DNA of 64,000 nucleotides from positions 1 to 64,000 of the forward strand of contig CAJYTF010000033.1 in the NCBI GenBank assembly GCA_913777665.1. The letters are read 5' to 3'. This stretch comes from an uncultured Myroides sp. (lineage in GTDB: Bacteria > Bacteroidota > Bacteroidia > Flavobacteriales > Flavobacteriaceae). The notes beneath the pieces were generated by a model. It had not been told where the DNA came from. It ran no database searches and saw only the letters and a program-made list of their open reading frames with translations. A program made the position numbers and the translations under genes. Below, piece after piece: positions 8,970 through 18,414 of the stretch. Each line of letters starts with the position of its first letter. Position 1 is the stretch's first letter.

Positions 8970-10367
8970 TTATTTAACGCCATGCATTAATTTTAAAATA
9001 AATTTATTTAGAAGTACAAGTAAAGCACCGCAAACAATTACAAAACCTGATATGTAAGTGAATACTTGCCCGGCACCCATTGTTTCAACACTTGAAGCTA
9101 CAAAACCTCCTATAAAATTTGCTACAGATGAAGCAAGCATCCAAACCGCCATAAGTATAGAGGCTAATTTTGGAGGAGATAGTTTTGTAACTACAGAAAG
9201 TCCTACTGGTGACAAACATAATTCGCCAATTGTATGTAATAAATAGGTCATTATTAACCACATCATTGCAGCTTTATTAGCAACATCGGTAATATCTCCA
9301 TTAGCGTTACGCTCTGCAACTGCACCTAGCATAAACCAAAAACCAATACCTAAAATAATCATACCGACACCCATTTTAACTGGTGTAGTTAGTTTTTTTC
9401 CTAATTTAGAATTCCAAAATATTGCAAACACTGGAGCTAATAATACAATAAACAAAGGATTTACAGATTGAAACCAAGAAGAAGGAACTTCGAAACCACC
9501 TATTTTTCTATCAATGAACGAATCCGTGTATAACGAAAGAGAAGATCCGGCTTGTTCAAATCCAGCCCAAAAAAATACTGCAAATAAGAATAAAATAAAG
9601 ATGACAGACATTCTTTGTTTTTCTTCTGGCTGTGTTAATATTTGACCTGTTTGTGGGTTTACAGAAACTGATGCTTCAACAGAATCATTTTCGTTTGTAG
9701 AACCTACAGGTTTTTTACCTAAATCGCCAAGGTATTTTTGTGCAAACATATTAAATACAACTTGACCTAATAACATACCAATACCAGCAGCTAAGAAACC
9801 GTATTTATAGCCATAACTCATGATTTCGCCTCCTTCTTTTACAGCAAAGAAATCATCTGTTAAATAACCAATTAAAAGCGGCGCAATTAATGCACCTAGG
9901 TTTATTCCCATATAGAAAATAGAAAAGGCAGAATCTCGTCGGTCATCACCTTCGGCATACAATCCACCAACAAGGGTAGAAATATTTGGTTTAAAGAAAC
10001 CATTCCCAATAATTAACAAAAACAAGCCAATATAAAGTCCGGTCATGTTGTTCATACCAAACAACACAAATTGACCAATCATCATTGTGATACCACCAAT
10101 TGTAATTGCAGTTCGTTTACCTAAATATTTATCGGCAAGCCACCCACCAATAAGCGGTGTAAAATATACCAAACCTGTAAAATAACCATAAAGTAAAGTA
10201 GCTTCGGCTTTATCCATACCTAAACCACCTTGCAAATAGGTTTTTGTTAGGTAGTAGATAAGAATTGCACGCATTCCGTAGTATGAAAAGCGTTCCCACA
10301 TTTCGGTGAAGAACAAAAGATATAATCCTTTAGGATGCCCTTTTTGTTGAACTTGAACTGTATCCAT
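8970..10367 (-). CDS. Peptide MFS transporter, POT/PTR2 family
   Basis: Proton-coupled di/tripeptide transporter, 465 residues, with 12-14 predicted membrane spans. The ExxER proton-coupling motif on the first helix is visible in FTEMWERFSYYGMR. The PTR2 signature regions GNGFFKPNISTLVGG and FYMGINLGALIAPLL are also present. The end, ELCLSPVGLSVVTKLSP, is the conserved PTR motif in the C-terminal half. It is the last of four tandem paralogues, with its own -7 element and terminator. Substrates probably come from the dipeptidyl peptidase IV encoded upstream. Confidence 0.9.
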   Translation of the reverse strand: MDTVQVQQKGHPKGLYLLFFTEMWERFSYYGMRAILIYYLTKTYLQGGLGMDKAEATLLYGYFTGLVYFTPLIGGWLADKYLGKRTAITIGGITMMIGQFVLFGMNNMTGLYIGLFLLIIGNGFFKPNISTLVGGLYAEGDDRRDSAFSIFYMGINLGALIAPLLIGYLTDDFFAVKEGGEIMSYGYKYGFLAAGIGMLLGQVVFNMFAQKYLGDLGKKPVGSTNENDSVEASVSVNPQTGQILTQPEEKQRMSVIFILFLFAVFFWAGFEQAGSSLSLYTDSFIDRKIGGFEVPSSWFQSVNPLFIVLLAPVFAIFWNSKLGKKLTTPVKMGVGMIILGIGFWFMLGAVAERNANGDITDVANKAAMMWLIMTYLLHTIGELCLSPVGLSVVTKLSPPKLASILMAVWMLASSVANFIGGFVASSVETMGAGQVFTYISGFVIVCGALLVLLNKFILKLMHGVK

Positions 10368-10395
10368 AGTTTTTGTAAAATTTTTTAGTAATTAG

Positions 10396-10403
10396 CAAAT
10401 ATA
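10396..10403 (-). promoter_or_regulatory. Putative -7 promoter element for the 465-residue POT gene
   Basis: CAAATATA reads TATATTTG on the minus strand, an exact TAnnTTTG match, 29 bases before the transporter start and just after the upstream terminator. Confidence 0.45.
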
Positions 10404-10413
10404 GTTTTTTTAT

Positions 10414-10456
10414 AAAATAAGCGGTGTTTTTTCATTGAAAAAACACCGCTTATTTT
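10414..10456 (-). terminator. Strong rho-independent terminator of the 582-residue POT gene
   Basis: Long perfect inverted repeat of about 21 bp per arm containing AAGCGGTG and CACCGCTT, around a one-base centre, with poly-T runs on either strand. It lies 28 bases past the stop of the transporter transcribed from the right. Confidence 0.85.
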
Positions 10457-10483
10457 AAGTAATTATTAAGAAATAAATATTTT

Positions 10484-12232
10484 CTACTTAATTCCGTGCA
10501 TTAATTTTTTAATTAATGGATTTAACAGCATTACAAGTAAACCAGCTGCTGCTGGAATTGCTGTAAACAAGAAAAAGAAATGACTTAACGAATATTCTTC
10601 TTGAATGGTTTCTACCTGACCACCTAAAACGGCAGCTACTTTCTGTGCAATTGCAATTGCCAAATACCAAATACCGAACATGAATGCCAACATACGTGCA
10701 GGTACTAATTTAGAAACGTACGACAAACCAACTGGCGATATAAACAACTCACCCAAAGTATGGAATAAGTAGGTTAATACTAAAAATGCCATTGAAATTT
10801 TAACTCCTTCACCAATTCCGGATGCTCCTAATCCTAAAACCAAGAATCCGATTGCGACAAGTATCAAACCAAAACCGTATTTAAATGCTGCTGAAGGATT
10901 GTACTTTGATTCCCATAATTTAGAAACGGTTGATGCCAATGCAATAATGAAGAACGAGTTTAAGGTTGAAAACCATGAAACGGTAATTTCTGATGCTTCT
11001 TTAGAAAATTCATTTTTTAGCATCCATAAAGCTGCTCCCCAAATCAATACAAAACATGAAATTAACACAATGTTTGATAGTGCAATTTTCTTCCAGGTTG
11101 CCAAGGCTAATTTAATCAATACCCATGAAATAATTGCCAAAGGAACAATGGTTAGCAAACCATTTACAATATTAAAAGTGGTTAAAGCTGATCCTGTTAA
11201 ACTTCTATCGATATAATCACGAGCTACCAAAACTAAAGATGTTGCTCCTTGTTCAAAACTCATGAAGAAGAAAATCAAGAAAAATGCTAATAACACAACT
11301 GCAAACATTCTATCACGTACTACTTTATCATATCTTGTAATACGTGAAACCAATAAGTAGATAAATAAAGCTAATGCAATAAATATCATAATATATTGTC
11401 CGCGTAAAGCATCAGTATCTAAAAAGGCAAACATATCAATGATTCCATTTTTAGAAAGCGGATCATTAAAAGCATATAAGAAACCAATGATACCAACAAT
11501 AGTCATTAAAATATAATCTAATGATGTAAATGGATTGCGTTTATCGGTATCTGCAGCATTTTTAGCAGCTACAGCTTCTTCAGATTTATCTAAAATACCC
11601 AAATTACCCATTAACGGTTTTGCAAAAGCAAACTGAAGCGTTCCTAATAGCATGAAAATTCCGGCTAAACCAAAGCCCCAATGCCAACCTTGCGTTTCTG
11701 CAATGTATCCGCACAACATCATTCCAAAGAACGCACCAGCATTTACACCCATGTAAAAAATAGTGTAAGCACCATCTTTCTTTTGAGGCAAATCTTTATA
11801 CATTTCTCCTAAAATAGATGGCATATTTGGTTTAAAAAAACCGGTTCCAATTACTAAACACGCCAAACCAATGAAGAACATTACAGGAGTATCAAAAGCC
11901 ATAGCAGCATGACCAATAGTCATGATGATAGCTCCGATAATTACCGCCATGCGCGATCCGATGTATTTATCTGCAATTACACCACCAAAAATAGGCGTAA
12001 GGTACAGCATCATTGCATAGGTTCCGTATAGTGCGCCTGCTTGTTCTGCACTCCATGCCCAACCTGATTTTGGATCACCCGCAATCACGGCTGCCGTTAA
12101 GAATTGAATTAATAAAACGCGCATTCCGTAGAACGAAAAACGTTCCCACATTTCTGTAAAGAAAAGTACAAATAATCCCGATCGTTGTCCTAGTACATTC
12201 GATTTGTAAAACTCTGTTGGAGTAGTTTCCAT
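10484..12232 (-). CDS. Peptide MFS transporter, POT/PTR2 family (long form)
   Basis: Proton-dependent oligopeptide transporter, 582 residues, longer than its 465 and 499 residue neighbours because of extra spans and loops in the middle (about 220-330). The ExxER motif is present in FTEMWERFSFYGMR, with GTGFFKPNMPSILGE, FYMGVNAGAFFGMM and the C-terminal ELFISPVGLSYVSKLVP. Its start lies 9 bases after the stop of the 550-residue transporter, so the two are co-transcribed. Gene duplication followed by divergence is the simplest origin of the array. Confidence 0.9.
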   Translation of the reverse strand: METTPTEFYKSNVLGQRSGLFVLFFTEMWERFSFYGMRVLLIQFLTAAVIAGDPKSGWAWSAEQAGALYGTYAMMLYLTPIFGGVIADKYIGSRMAVIIGAIIMTIGHAAMAFDTPVMFFIGLACLVIGTGFFKPNMPSILGEMYKDLPQKKDGAYTIFYMGVNAGAFFGMMLCGYIAETQGWHWGFGLAGIFMLLGTLQFAFAKPLMGNLGILDKSEEAVAAKNAADTDKRNPFTSLDYILMTIVGIIGFLYAFNDPLSKNGIIDMFAFLDTDALRGQYIMIFIALALFIYLLVSRITRYDKVVRDRMFAVVLLAFFLIFFFMSFEQGATSLVLVARDYIDRSLTGSALTTFNIVNGLLTIVPLAIISWVLIKLALATWKKIALSNIVLISCFVLIWGAALWMLKNEFSKEASEITVSWFSTLNSFFIIALASTVSKLWESKYNPSAAFKYGFGLILVAIGFLVLGLGASGIGEGVKISMAFLVLTYLFHTLGELFISPVGLSYVSKLVPARMLAFMFGIWYLAIAIAQKVAAVLGGQVETIQEEYSLSHFFFLFTAIPAAAGLLVMLLNPLIKKLMHGIK

Positions 12233-12241
12233 ATTGTTAAA

Positions 12242-13894
12242 TTAGTTTTTAATTGTTCTTTGTTTTTTTTCTAAAGGTTTGATTATTAGTTTGTCGTAAA
12301 TGGTTAACGATACAATAGAAAAGATGCCGATACCCACAATAACATACCAAATTTTGTTTGGGTTGTATGTTTCCCAAAGCATGTTGGTCATATCCCAATG
12401 GCTCATACCTAATTTTTGCTCTGCCAAAGTAAAATATTCGTTTTTAGAAAAAGGAAAATGTATTTGACTGATATTTATACTTTTTGATGCTGCTAAATCG
12501 GTGAAAGATTGTTTCACAACAGCCCAGTCGATAGTTTCGGCTTTTAAATTGAATTGTTTTTCAAAGGCTGAAATAGACATATTCAATGCTTTTGATCCTT
12601 CCTCGATAAACTGTTCTTTGGTTACTACTTCGGGCATTTCAATGTTTCTGCCCGCCATTTCTTTCTTCAGTAATGAAAGTTTGTCAGACCAAGATTGATA
12701 TAAACCACCAGATATAAAACTGGTTACAAAATAACTTGCCGCTACAGGTAAAAAGTAGGTTCCTTGATACAATCCTTCTTTTCCTTTCGGAGTAATTAAA
12801 GCGATAAATGAAGATACTGTAGGGCTTGACATCATTTCTCCGATTGCAAAAATCATGGTTCCAATAATGGTAAACCAAACATTGCCCGAGTAAAATGTTA
12901 AACCGATACCTATTGTTGCAATGACAGCTCCACGAATTACCGCATTGATATGACGCATTTTAATTACGAAGAACGAAATAGTGATTTGGAAAAGTATAAT
13001 CATCAATGAATCGATGTTTGTAAACCATTCCGGTTTTACTTGTCCGTCTTGTGTTAACAAACCTCCTAATGCAGGAAGATTTTCGTTCAACCAATTACTT
13101 ATTGCTGCAGAATTTACCCAGTCTTCTATAAAGTTCGGAAGGGTGTTGAACAGCTGATTAAACATCGTCCAGAAACCAATCATTAGTAATAATAAAATAC
13201 CTAAACGAATGTCTTTCAAAGCTTCAAAGATACCCAAAACAGATTCTTTAATAGCTTCACCTATTGAATTTTTAGGTTTTTCTACTTTCGGTTCTTTATA
13301 AAACAGCAATAAAACCACAAGATTAATAGCGATAACAACAGCTGCCTGAATAAAAATAATTTTCCACCCATAAGTAGTTCGTAAACCCGATGACATTGCC
13401 GGACCGATAAATCCACCAATATTAACCATCATATAAAAAATACCAAAACCCATTGTTCCAGTGGTTTCATTGGTATTTCGTGCAATAATTGCGGAAGCAA
13501 CTGGTTTAAAAAACGCCGCACCAACCGCGACTAATAGGAAGACCATATAAACACTCCAATACGTATTTACTTCGCCTAGAAGGTAATAGCCGGAAATCAT
13601 GATAATAAAGGCTATTGTTAGTGAAACTTTATAACCAATACGGTCTGCAATAACTCCGAAAACTAAAGGAAGGAAATAAAGTATTCCTACAATATTTCCC
13701 ATGATATTTCCTTTTTGTACGTGATCAAAACCTAAACCTCCGGTATCAGTTGATCCTACTAAATAAAGTCCTAAAAGAGTATAAATTCCGTACCACGCCC
13801 AACGTTCCATTAGTTCCATGAAGCTGGCAATCCAGAAATTTTTATTGAAAGAGCCTACCGTTTTAAAAAATGACGGTTTTGTATTGTCTGACAT
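12242..13894 (-). CDS. Divergent POT-like MFS transporter with an inserted soluble segment
   Basis: Membrane transporter of 550 residues related to the POT family. The ExxER motif is seen in FMELMERWAWYGIY, with AAFFKPVASAIIARN and FYMMVNIGGFIGPA in place of the usual PTR2 blocks. Unlike its neighbours it carries a roughly 110-residue polar, helix-rich stretch (about 405-515) between the last two membrane segments. The final helix (VGIGIFSIVSLTIYDKL) follows. The C-terminal PTR motif is poorly kept (IGEMMSSPTVSSFIALITP). Peptide transport is therefore likely but less certain than for the other three. It forms an operon with the 582-residue gene. Confidence 0.82.
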   Translation of the reverse strand: MSDNTKPSFFKTVGSFNKNFWIASFMELMERWAWYGIYTLLGLYLVGSTDTGGLGFDHVQKGNIMGNIVGILYFLPLVFGVIADRIGYKVSLTIAFIIMISGYYLLGEVNTYWSVYMVFLLVAVGAAFFKPVASAIIARNTNETTGTMGFGIFYMMVNIGGFIGPAMSSGLRTTYGWKIIFIQAAVVIAINLVVLLLFYKEPKVEKPKNSIGEAIKESVLGIFEALKDIRLGILLLLMIGFWTMFNQLFNTLPNFIEDWVNSAAISNWLNENLPALGGLLTQDGQVKPEWFTNIDSLMIILFQITISFFVIKMRHINAVIRGAVIATIGIGLTFYSGNVWFTIIGTMIFAIGEMMSSPTVSSFIALITPKGKEGLYQGTYFLPVAASYFVTSFISGGLYQSWSDKLSLLKKEMAGRNIEMPEVVTKEQFIEEGSKALNMSISAFEKQFNLKAETIDWAVVKQSFTDLAASKSINISQIHFPFSKNEYFTLAEQKLGMSHWDMTNMLWETYNPNKIWYVIVGIGIFSIVSLTIYDKLIIKPLEKKQRTIKN

Positions 13895-13952
13895 ATTTTT
13901 AAGAAAGTTTAAAGCTTACAAATAAAGTAAAATATTTAAGATTATGCACAAA

Positions 13953-13977
13953 AAAAGCGACTATTTTAGTCGCTTTT
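13953..13977 (-). terminator. Rho-independent terminator of the 499-residue POT gene
   Basis: Perfect stem AAAAGCGACTA/TAGTCGCTTTT with a three-base loop, 19 bases downstream of the transporter stop on the minus strand. Confidence 0.85.
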
Positions 13978-13995
13978 GAATTATAATAGATATTT

Positions 13996-15495
13996 TTATT
14001 TTACCTCGTGCATTAATTTGCGAATAAGTGGAGATATAAGTACTAAAATCACACCTGCAATTAATGAATAAATTGCCAATTGTTGGTAACCGTCTGTATA
14101 TGCCATTAATTTATCTGTTAAAGAAGCATCCGGACTAGGATCACTCATACCTGCACCTAAAATCCCAGCTAAATACTGTCCATAAGCACTTGCCAAGAAC
14201 CATAATCCCATCATCATTCCGGCTAAATGTTTCGGCGAAAGTTTTGTAACCATTGATAAACCAATTGGTGATAAACATAATTCTGCAATGGTAACCACAA
14301 AATAAGCTAAAGCAAAAATTTCTAAAGAAGTCATTCCTTGTGCGTTTGCAAAAAAGCGTAATGCGTAAAAAATGTAGTATGCACCGGCAAGTATCAAGAA
14401 AGCTAAGCCAAATTTAATTACCGTATTAGGTTCAATTCTCTTTTTAGCCATCCATAACCAAACAATTCCTAACAAGGGGGCAAAAGCAATTACATATAAA
14501 GAGTTAGCACTGTTGTTAACAATGTTAGGATCTAACGATAAACCAAATAAAGTTGGTGTAACATTGCTGTTTGCAAACAAAGCTAAAGATCCACCTGCTT
14601 GTTCAAAAATAGCAAAGAATAAAATAGAAAAGGCAATCATTATAAATGCCGCAATGAATTTTTGCTTGCCTGCAGAACTTTCAATTTTTGTTAATTGAAC
14701 GATATAATATAAAACGGCTAATGGACCAACAATAAACATAAATAAATCGGTATATTTAGTGTTGTTGATCATGATGTAAATAAGCGGAATAGAAATTAAA
14801 GCGCCTACATAAACCATGATTTCGCGTGATTTTCTTTTAGGAGCATCTAAATGTGCTATAGGCGAATTTCCAATAGGACCTAATTCTTTTTTAATAGCTA
14901 AAAAGAATAAAACACCTATTACCATTACTGTTGCAGCTGCAAAAAAGGCGTAGTTCCAGCCGTAGTTCTTTCCTAAATAAACACAAACAATACCGCCTAA
15001 AAGCGCCCCGATGTTTATACCCGAATAAAATAAACTAAAACCAGCATCGCGCCTTGGATCTCCTTCTGCGTACAATTCGCCAACCATTGAAGAAATATTT
15101 GGTTTAAAAAATCCGGTTCCAATAATTGAAAGAGTAATTCCGTAATAGAAAAACTGATGCGGATCAATACCTATTAAAAGATTTCCGGCAATCATTACCA
15201 AACCACCAAAAACAAGCGATTTTTTAAAACCCAAAATTTTATCTGCAAAAATACCACCAACAAATGTAAAGGCATAAACAAAAGCCTGAATAGCGCCGTA
15301 TTTTAAGTTAGAATCTTTTTCTGATAATTCCAAGCCCATTAATTGATCTGCCATAAAAAGTGCTAAAACACCACGCATACCGTAAAAACAGAAACGTTCC
15401 CACATTTCAACCATAAACAAATGCCATAATTGTTTTGGATATTTACCTTGAAAATTCTGTATCTCTGTTAACTGTTGATCTTCAGTTGTTGTCAT
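13996..15495 (-). CDS. Peptide MFS transporter, POT/PTR2 family
   Basis: Proton-coupled peptide transporter, 499 residues, first of the four in transcription order. ExxER appears in FMVEMWERFCFYGMR. PTR2 blocks GTGFFKPNISSMVGE and FYSGINIGALLGG, and the C-terminal ELCLSPIGLSMVTKLSP, are intact. The gene begins 39 bases after the stop of the dipeptidyl peptidase IV gene with no terminator between, so the exopeptidase and this transporter are probably on one transcript. That would couple periplasmic dipeptide release to uptake. Confidence 0.92.
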   Translation of the reverse strand: MTTTEDQQLTEIQNFQGKYPKQLWHLFMVEMWERFCFYGMRGVLALFMADQLMGLELSEKDSNLKYGAIQAFVYAFTFVGGIFADKILGFKKSLVFGGLVMIAGNLLIGIDPHQFFYYGITLSIIGTGFFKPNISSMVGELYAEGDPRRDAGFSLFYSGINIGALLGGIVCVYLGKNYGWNYAFFAAATVMVIGVLFFLAIKKELGPIGNSPIAHLDAPKRKSREIMVYVGALISIPLIYIMINNTKYTDLFMFIVGPLAVLYYIVQLTKIESSAGKQKFIAAFIMIAFSILFFAIFEQAGGSLALFANSNVTPTLFGLSLDPNIVNNSANSLYVIAFAPLLGIVWLWMAKKRIEPNTVIKFGLAFLILAGAYYIFYALRFFANAQGMTSLEIFALAYFVVTIAELCLSPIGLSMVTKLSPKHLAGMMMGLWFLASAYGQYLAGILGAGMSDPSPDASLTDKLMAYTDGYQQLAIYSLIAGVILVLISPLIRKLMHEVK

Positions 15496-15534
15496 ATTTT
15501 AAAAAATTGTTAAGAAGTTAAATGTAATAAAATA

Positions 15535-17706
15535 TTACAATTTCTCTAAAATGTAATCGGTCATTTTTGTATATAATTGTTCGCGGGTTTTGCCACCGTA
15601 GATTCCGTGGTTTTTATCGGGATAGATTAACCAATCGAAATTTTTGTTCAAATAAACCAGTTTGTTGATTAAAAGCATAGCATTCTGAACATGCACATTA
15701 TCATCTGCCGTACCGTGAATCAGTAAAAAGTTTCCTTTTAATTTATCAGCATGTGTAATAGGCGAATTATTATCGTAACCCGATGCGTTTTCCTGCGGAG
15801 TGGTCATAAAACGTTCTGTATAAACCGAATCGTAAAAACGCCACGATGTTACCGGAGCAACTGCAATTGCGGTTTTAAATACATCGTTTCCTTGGAAAAG
15901 CGCATTACTACTCATAAATCCGCCGTAACTCCAACCCCAGATTCCTATTCTGTTTGAATCAACAAACGATTCTTTAGCTAATTGTTTTGCTACATAAATC
16001 TGATCTTCAACTTCGAATTTACCTAATTCTTTCTGCGTTACCTTTTTAAAATCGGCACCTTTAAAACCAGTTCCACGACCATCAACACACACAATAATGT
16101 ATCCTTTTTGAGAAAGCATCATGTGCCAGTAATCGTTAGAATCGTTCCAAGAATCGGCAACTTCTTGTGATCCCGGACCTGAATATTGATACAACAACAC
16201 AGGATATTTCTTTTTAGCATCGAAATTTTTAGGTTTAATAATGTATCCGTTTAAATCGTTTCCAACCTCGTTTTTAAAAGTGGTAAATTCTTTTTTAGGC
16301 AGATCAAACTTTTTCAACTTGTCTTCTAAAGCCGAATTATTTAAAATTTCTTTGACGTTTTTTCCGGTCGATGCATCAACAAGCGAATACGATGGTGCTT
16401 TGGTGCTCGATGAATGATTATTGATGAAATACTTAAAATCGGGACTAAAAGTTGCGCTGTTTGTTCCACTTTGGGTTGACAATTGCTTTTTGCCCGATCC
16501 GTTTAATTGAATGCTGTACACATCGCGTTTTGTAGATCCGTTTTCAACCGATTGATAATAAATGGTTTCGTTGCTTTTGTTGTAACCGTAATAATTGGTA
16601 ACCTCCCAATTTCCGGTAGTTACCTGCTTTTTTAACGATCCGTCATTGTTGTAATGATAAATATGGTTGTAACCATCTTTTTCACTTGTCCAAATAAAAC
16701 TGTTGTCGTTCAAAAACGTTAAATTATCGGTTACATCAACATAGGCTTTGTCTTTTTCGGTAAGAATGGTCGATGTTTTACCCGAATTGGCATCAACAAA
16801 CAACAAATTCAACTGATTTTGATGACGGTTTTGTGTTTGCACACTTAAAACGTTCGCGTTGTTTGTGAATTTTATGCGTGGAATATAATAAGCTGTTTCT
16901 GCATTTAAAGCTACGTTTTGAGTTGATGCTTTTGAAACATCGTACAAATGCAAGCTCACTTTTGAATTGTTTTCGCCCGCCTTAGGATATTTGAAAACCT
17001 GTTGCTGCGGATACAAATCTTCGCCGTAAATATCCATTGAAAAAACAGGAACATCGCTTTCATCAAACTTAATATACGCCAGTTTTGTACCATCGGCATT
17101 CCAATCAAAAGCACGTACAAACGCAAATTCTTCCTCGTAAACCCAATCGGTAATACCGTTTATAATGGCATTTTTCTTTCCGTCTTTGGTAATCTGCGTC
17201 GTTTTTTTGGTAGCCACATCAAAAACATACAAATTGTTTTCAAATGCGTAAGCTATTTTCGATCCGTTTTTGTTCAACAAAGGTTCCTGAATGGCGTTCT
17301 CGCTGATTTTAATTAATGATTTTGAAGCGATATCAAATAAATAATAAACCGATGTAAACGAATGACGGTAAATAGGATTGCTGTTGGAGGCAATTAATAT
17401 TTTATCGTCGGTTTTATTGATAGAATAATCAGAAATTTCTTTGATTTCAGGAAAATCGGCAGTAGAAAATAACGTTTGAACTTTTTCTAAGGTAGTAAAA
17501 TCAAACGCATCAATAGTAAAGGTTTTGGTATTTCGGTTATAATCTAAAACGCTGTATTGATTTTTTGTATGTAGCGTATTTAAAGCGTTTAGCTGGTTGG
17601 TTCTAAAAGTTCCGTTCCAAATTTGAGCAACTTCTATCTGTTGTTGCGCTTGTATAGTAGTGATTGGTGCTGCAATAAGTGTAAGCGGCAGTAAAATTTT
17701 CTTCAT
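15535..17706 (-). CDS. Dipeptidyl peptidase IV, S9B family
   Basis: Exported serine exopeptidase that releases X-Pro or X-Ala dipeptides, 723 residues. It has a signal peptide (1-20, ending IQAQ), an N-terminal beta-propeller (about 60-470) and a C-terminal alpha/beta hydrolase. The catalytic triad is readable as S593 in GWSYGG, D668 in TADDNVH and H700 in NHGIYGG, with spacing like human DPP4. The propeller glutamates that bind the substrate amino terminus are present in VYEEEFAF. It heads the peptide-use block and is followed by POT transporters that could import its products. Confidence 0.94.
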   Translation of the reverse strand: MKKILLPLTLIAAPITTIQAQQQIEVAQIWNGTFRTNQLNALNTLHTKNQYSVLDYNRNTKTFTIDAFDFTTLEKVQTLFSTADFPEIKEISDYSINKTDDKILIASNSNPIYRHSFTSVYYLFDIASKSLIKISENAIQEPLLNKNGSKIAYAFENNLYVFDVATKKTTQITKDGKKNAIINGITDWVYEEEFAFVRAFDWNADGTKLAYIKFDESDVPVFSMDIYGEDLYPQQQVFKYPKAGENNSKVSLHLYDVSKASTQNVALNAETAYYIPRIKFTNNANVLSVQTQNRHQNQLNLLFVDANSGKTSTILTEKDKAYVDVTDNLTFLNDNSFIWTSEKDGYNHIYHYNNDGSLKKQVTTGNWEVTNYYGYNKSNETIYYQSVENGSTKRDVYSIQLNGSGKKQLSTQSGTNSATFSPDFKYFINNHSSSTKAPSYSLVDASTGKNVKEILNNSALEDKLKKFDLPKKEFTTFKNEVGNDLNGYIIKPKNFDAKKKYPVLLYQYSGPGSQEVADSWNDSNDYWHMMLSQKGYIIVCVDGRGTGFKGADFKKVTQKELGKFEVEDQIYVAKQLAKESFVDSNRIGIWGWSYGGFMSSNALFQGNDVFKTAIAVAPVTSWRFYDSVYTERFMTTPQENASGYDNNSPITHADKLKGNFLLIHGTADDNVHVQNAMLLINKLVYLNKNFDWLIYPDKNHGIYGGKTREQLYTKMTDYILEKL

Positions 17707-17803
17707 AAATAAAGCTGAAAATTAAAAAGGGGAAATTTAGGTATTTTTTTTATTTTTTGAGTTGATAATTTTAAATTTAATAGATTTATGAAAAATTGGA
17801 TTT

Positions 17804-18289
17804 ATGTATAAAAGACTTTTATTGCTTATTTTTTTGCTTTTAAATATATATGGTTGTGATCAGAATAAAACAAATTTTTCTTTTGAAAAAATCACCTTAC
17901 ATACCGAAATGTGTTTGGGGACTTGTCCTATTTATCACTTGGAAATAAATAATGATAAACAAATTAAGCTATTTGTTGAGGAGTTTTATATTGAGGAATC
18001 TTTTGAAAAGGATTTGTCCAAAATAGGTTATTTTACTGGTACGCTTTCTGAAAAAGAATTTGTGTATTTAATGAAGCTATTGAGAAATATAGATTTTGAA
18101 GAAAAAGAAATTATTGAAAATCATTGTTGTGATGGATCTTTAAAAACAATTTCAATTTATTATAATGGAAAGATTAAAGTAATTAAAACAATGTTTCCTT
18201 CTGTAAAAACAAGAGATATAGTTTCTTTTTTAATTGATGTATGCGAAAAGGATCATTTGGTTAGAACAAATGAAAAATTCGAGATTTAA
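17804..18289 (+). CDS. DUF6438-type lipoprotein
   Basis: Small predicted lipoprotein of 161 residues. The leader MYKRLLLLIFLLLNIYGC ends in a lipobox-like cysteine (C18). The mature part contains TEMCLGTCPIYHLEI near its start, which I recognise as the conserved CxGxCPxY block of DUF6438 proteins; function unknown. Two further cysteines (ENHCCDG) lie in the middle. The coding sequence is more AT-rich than its neighbours. It stands alone between divergently or separately transcribed genes. Confidence 0.75.
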   Translation: MYKRLLLLIFLLLNIYGCDQNKTNFSFEKITLHTEMCLGTCPIYHLEINNDKQIKLFVEEFYIEESFEKDLSKIGYFTGTLSEKEFVYLMKLLRNIDFEEKEIIENHCCDGSLKTISIYYNGKIKVIKTMFPSVKTRDIVSFLIDVCEKDHLVRTNEKFEI

Positions 18290-18392
18290 TTTTTCTGTTT
18301 TATAAAATGGTAAAATAAATCTGTGCATCTGTGGTAAAAAATAATAGACACCAGTGGCGAATCAAAACATAAAACCCAAAACCAAAAAAACG

Positions 18393-18400
18393 TATCTTTG
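18393..18400 (+). promoter_or_regulatory. Putative -7 promoter element for HMG-CoA reductase
   Basis: TATCTTTG matches TAnnTTTG exactly and lies 14 bases before the ATG of the reductase gene, implying a short leader. No -33 element is obvious. Confidence 0.4.
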
Positions 18401-18414
18401 CAAAAAAAATCCGC

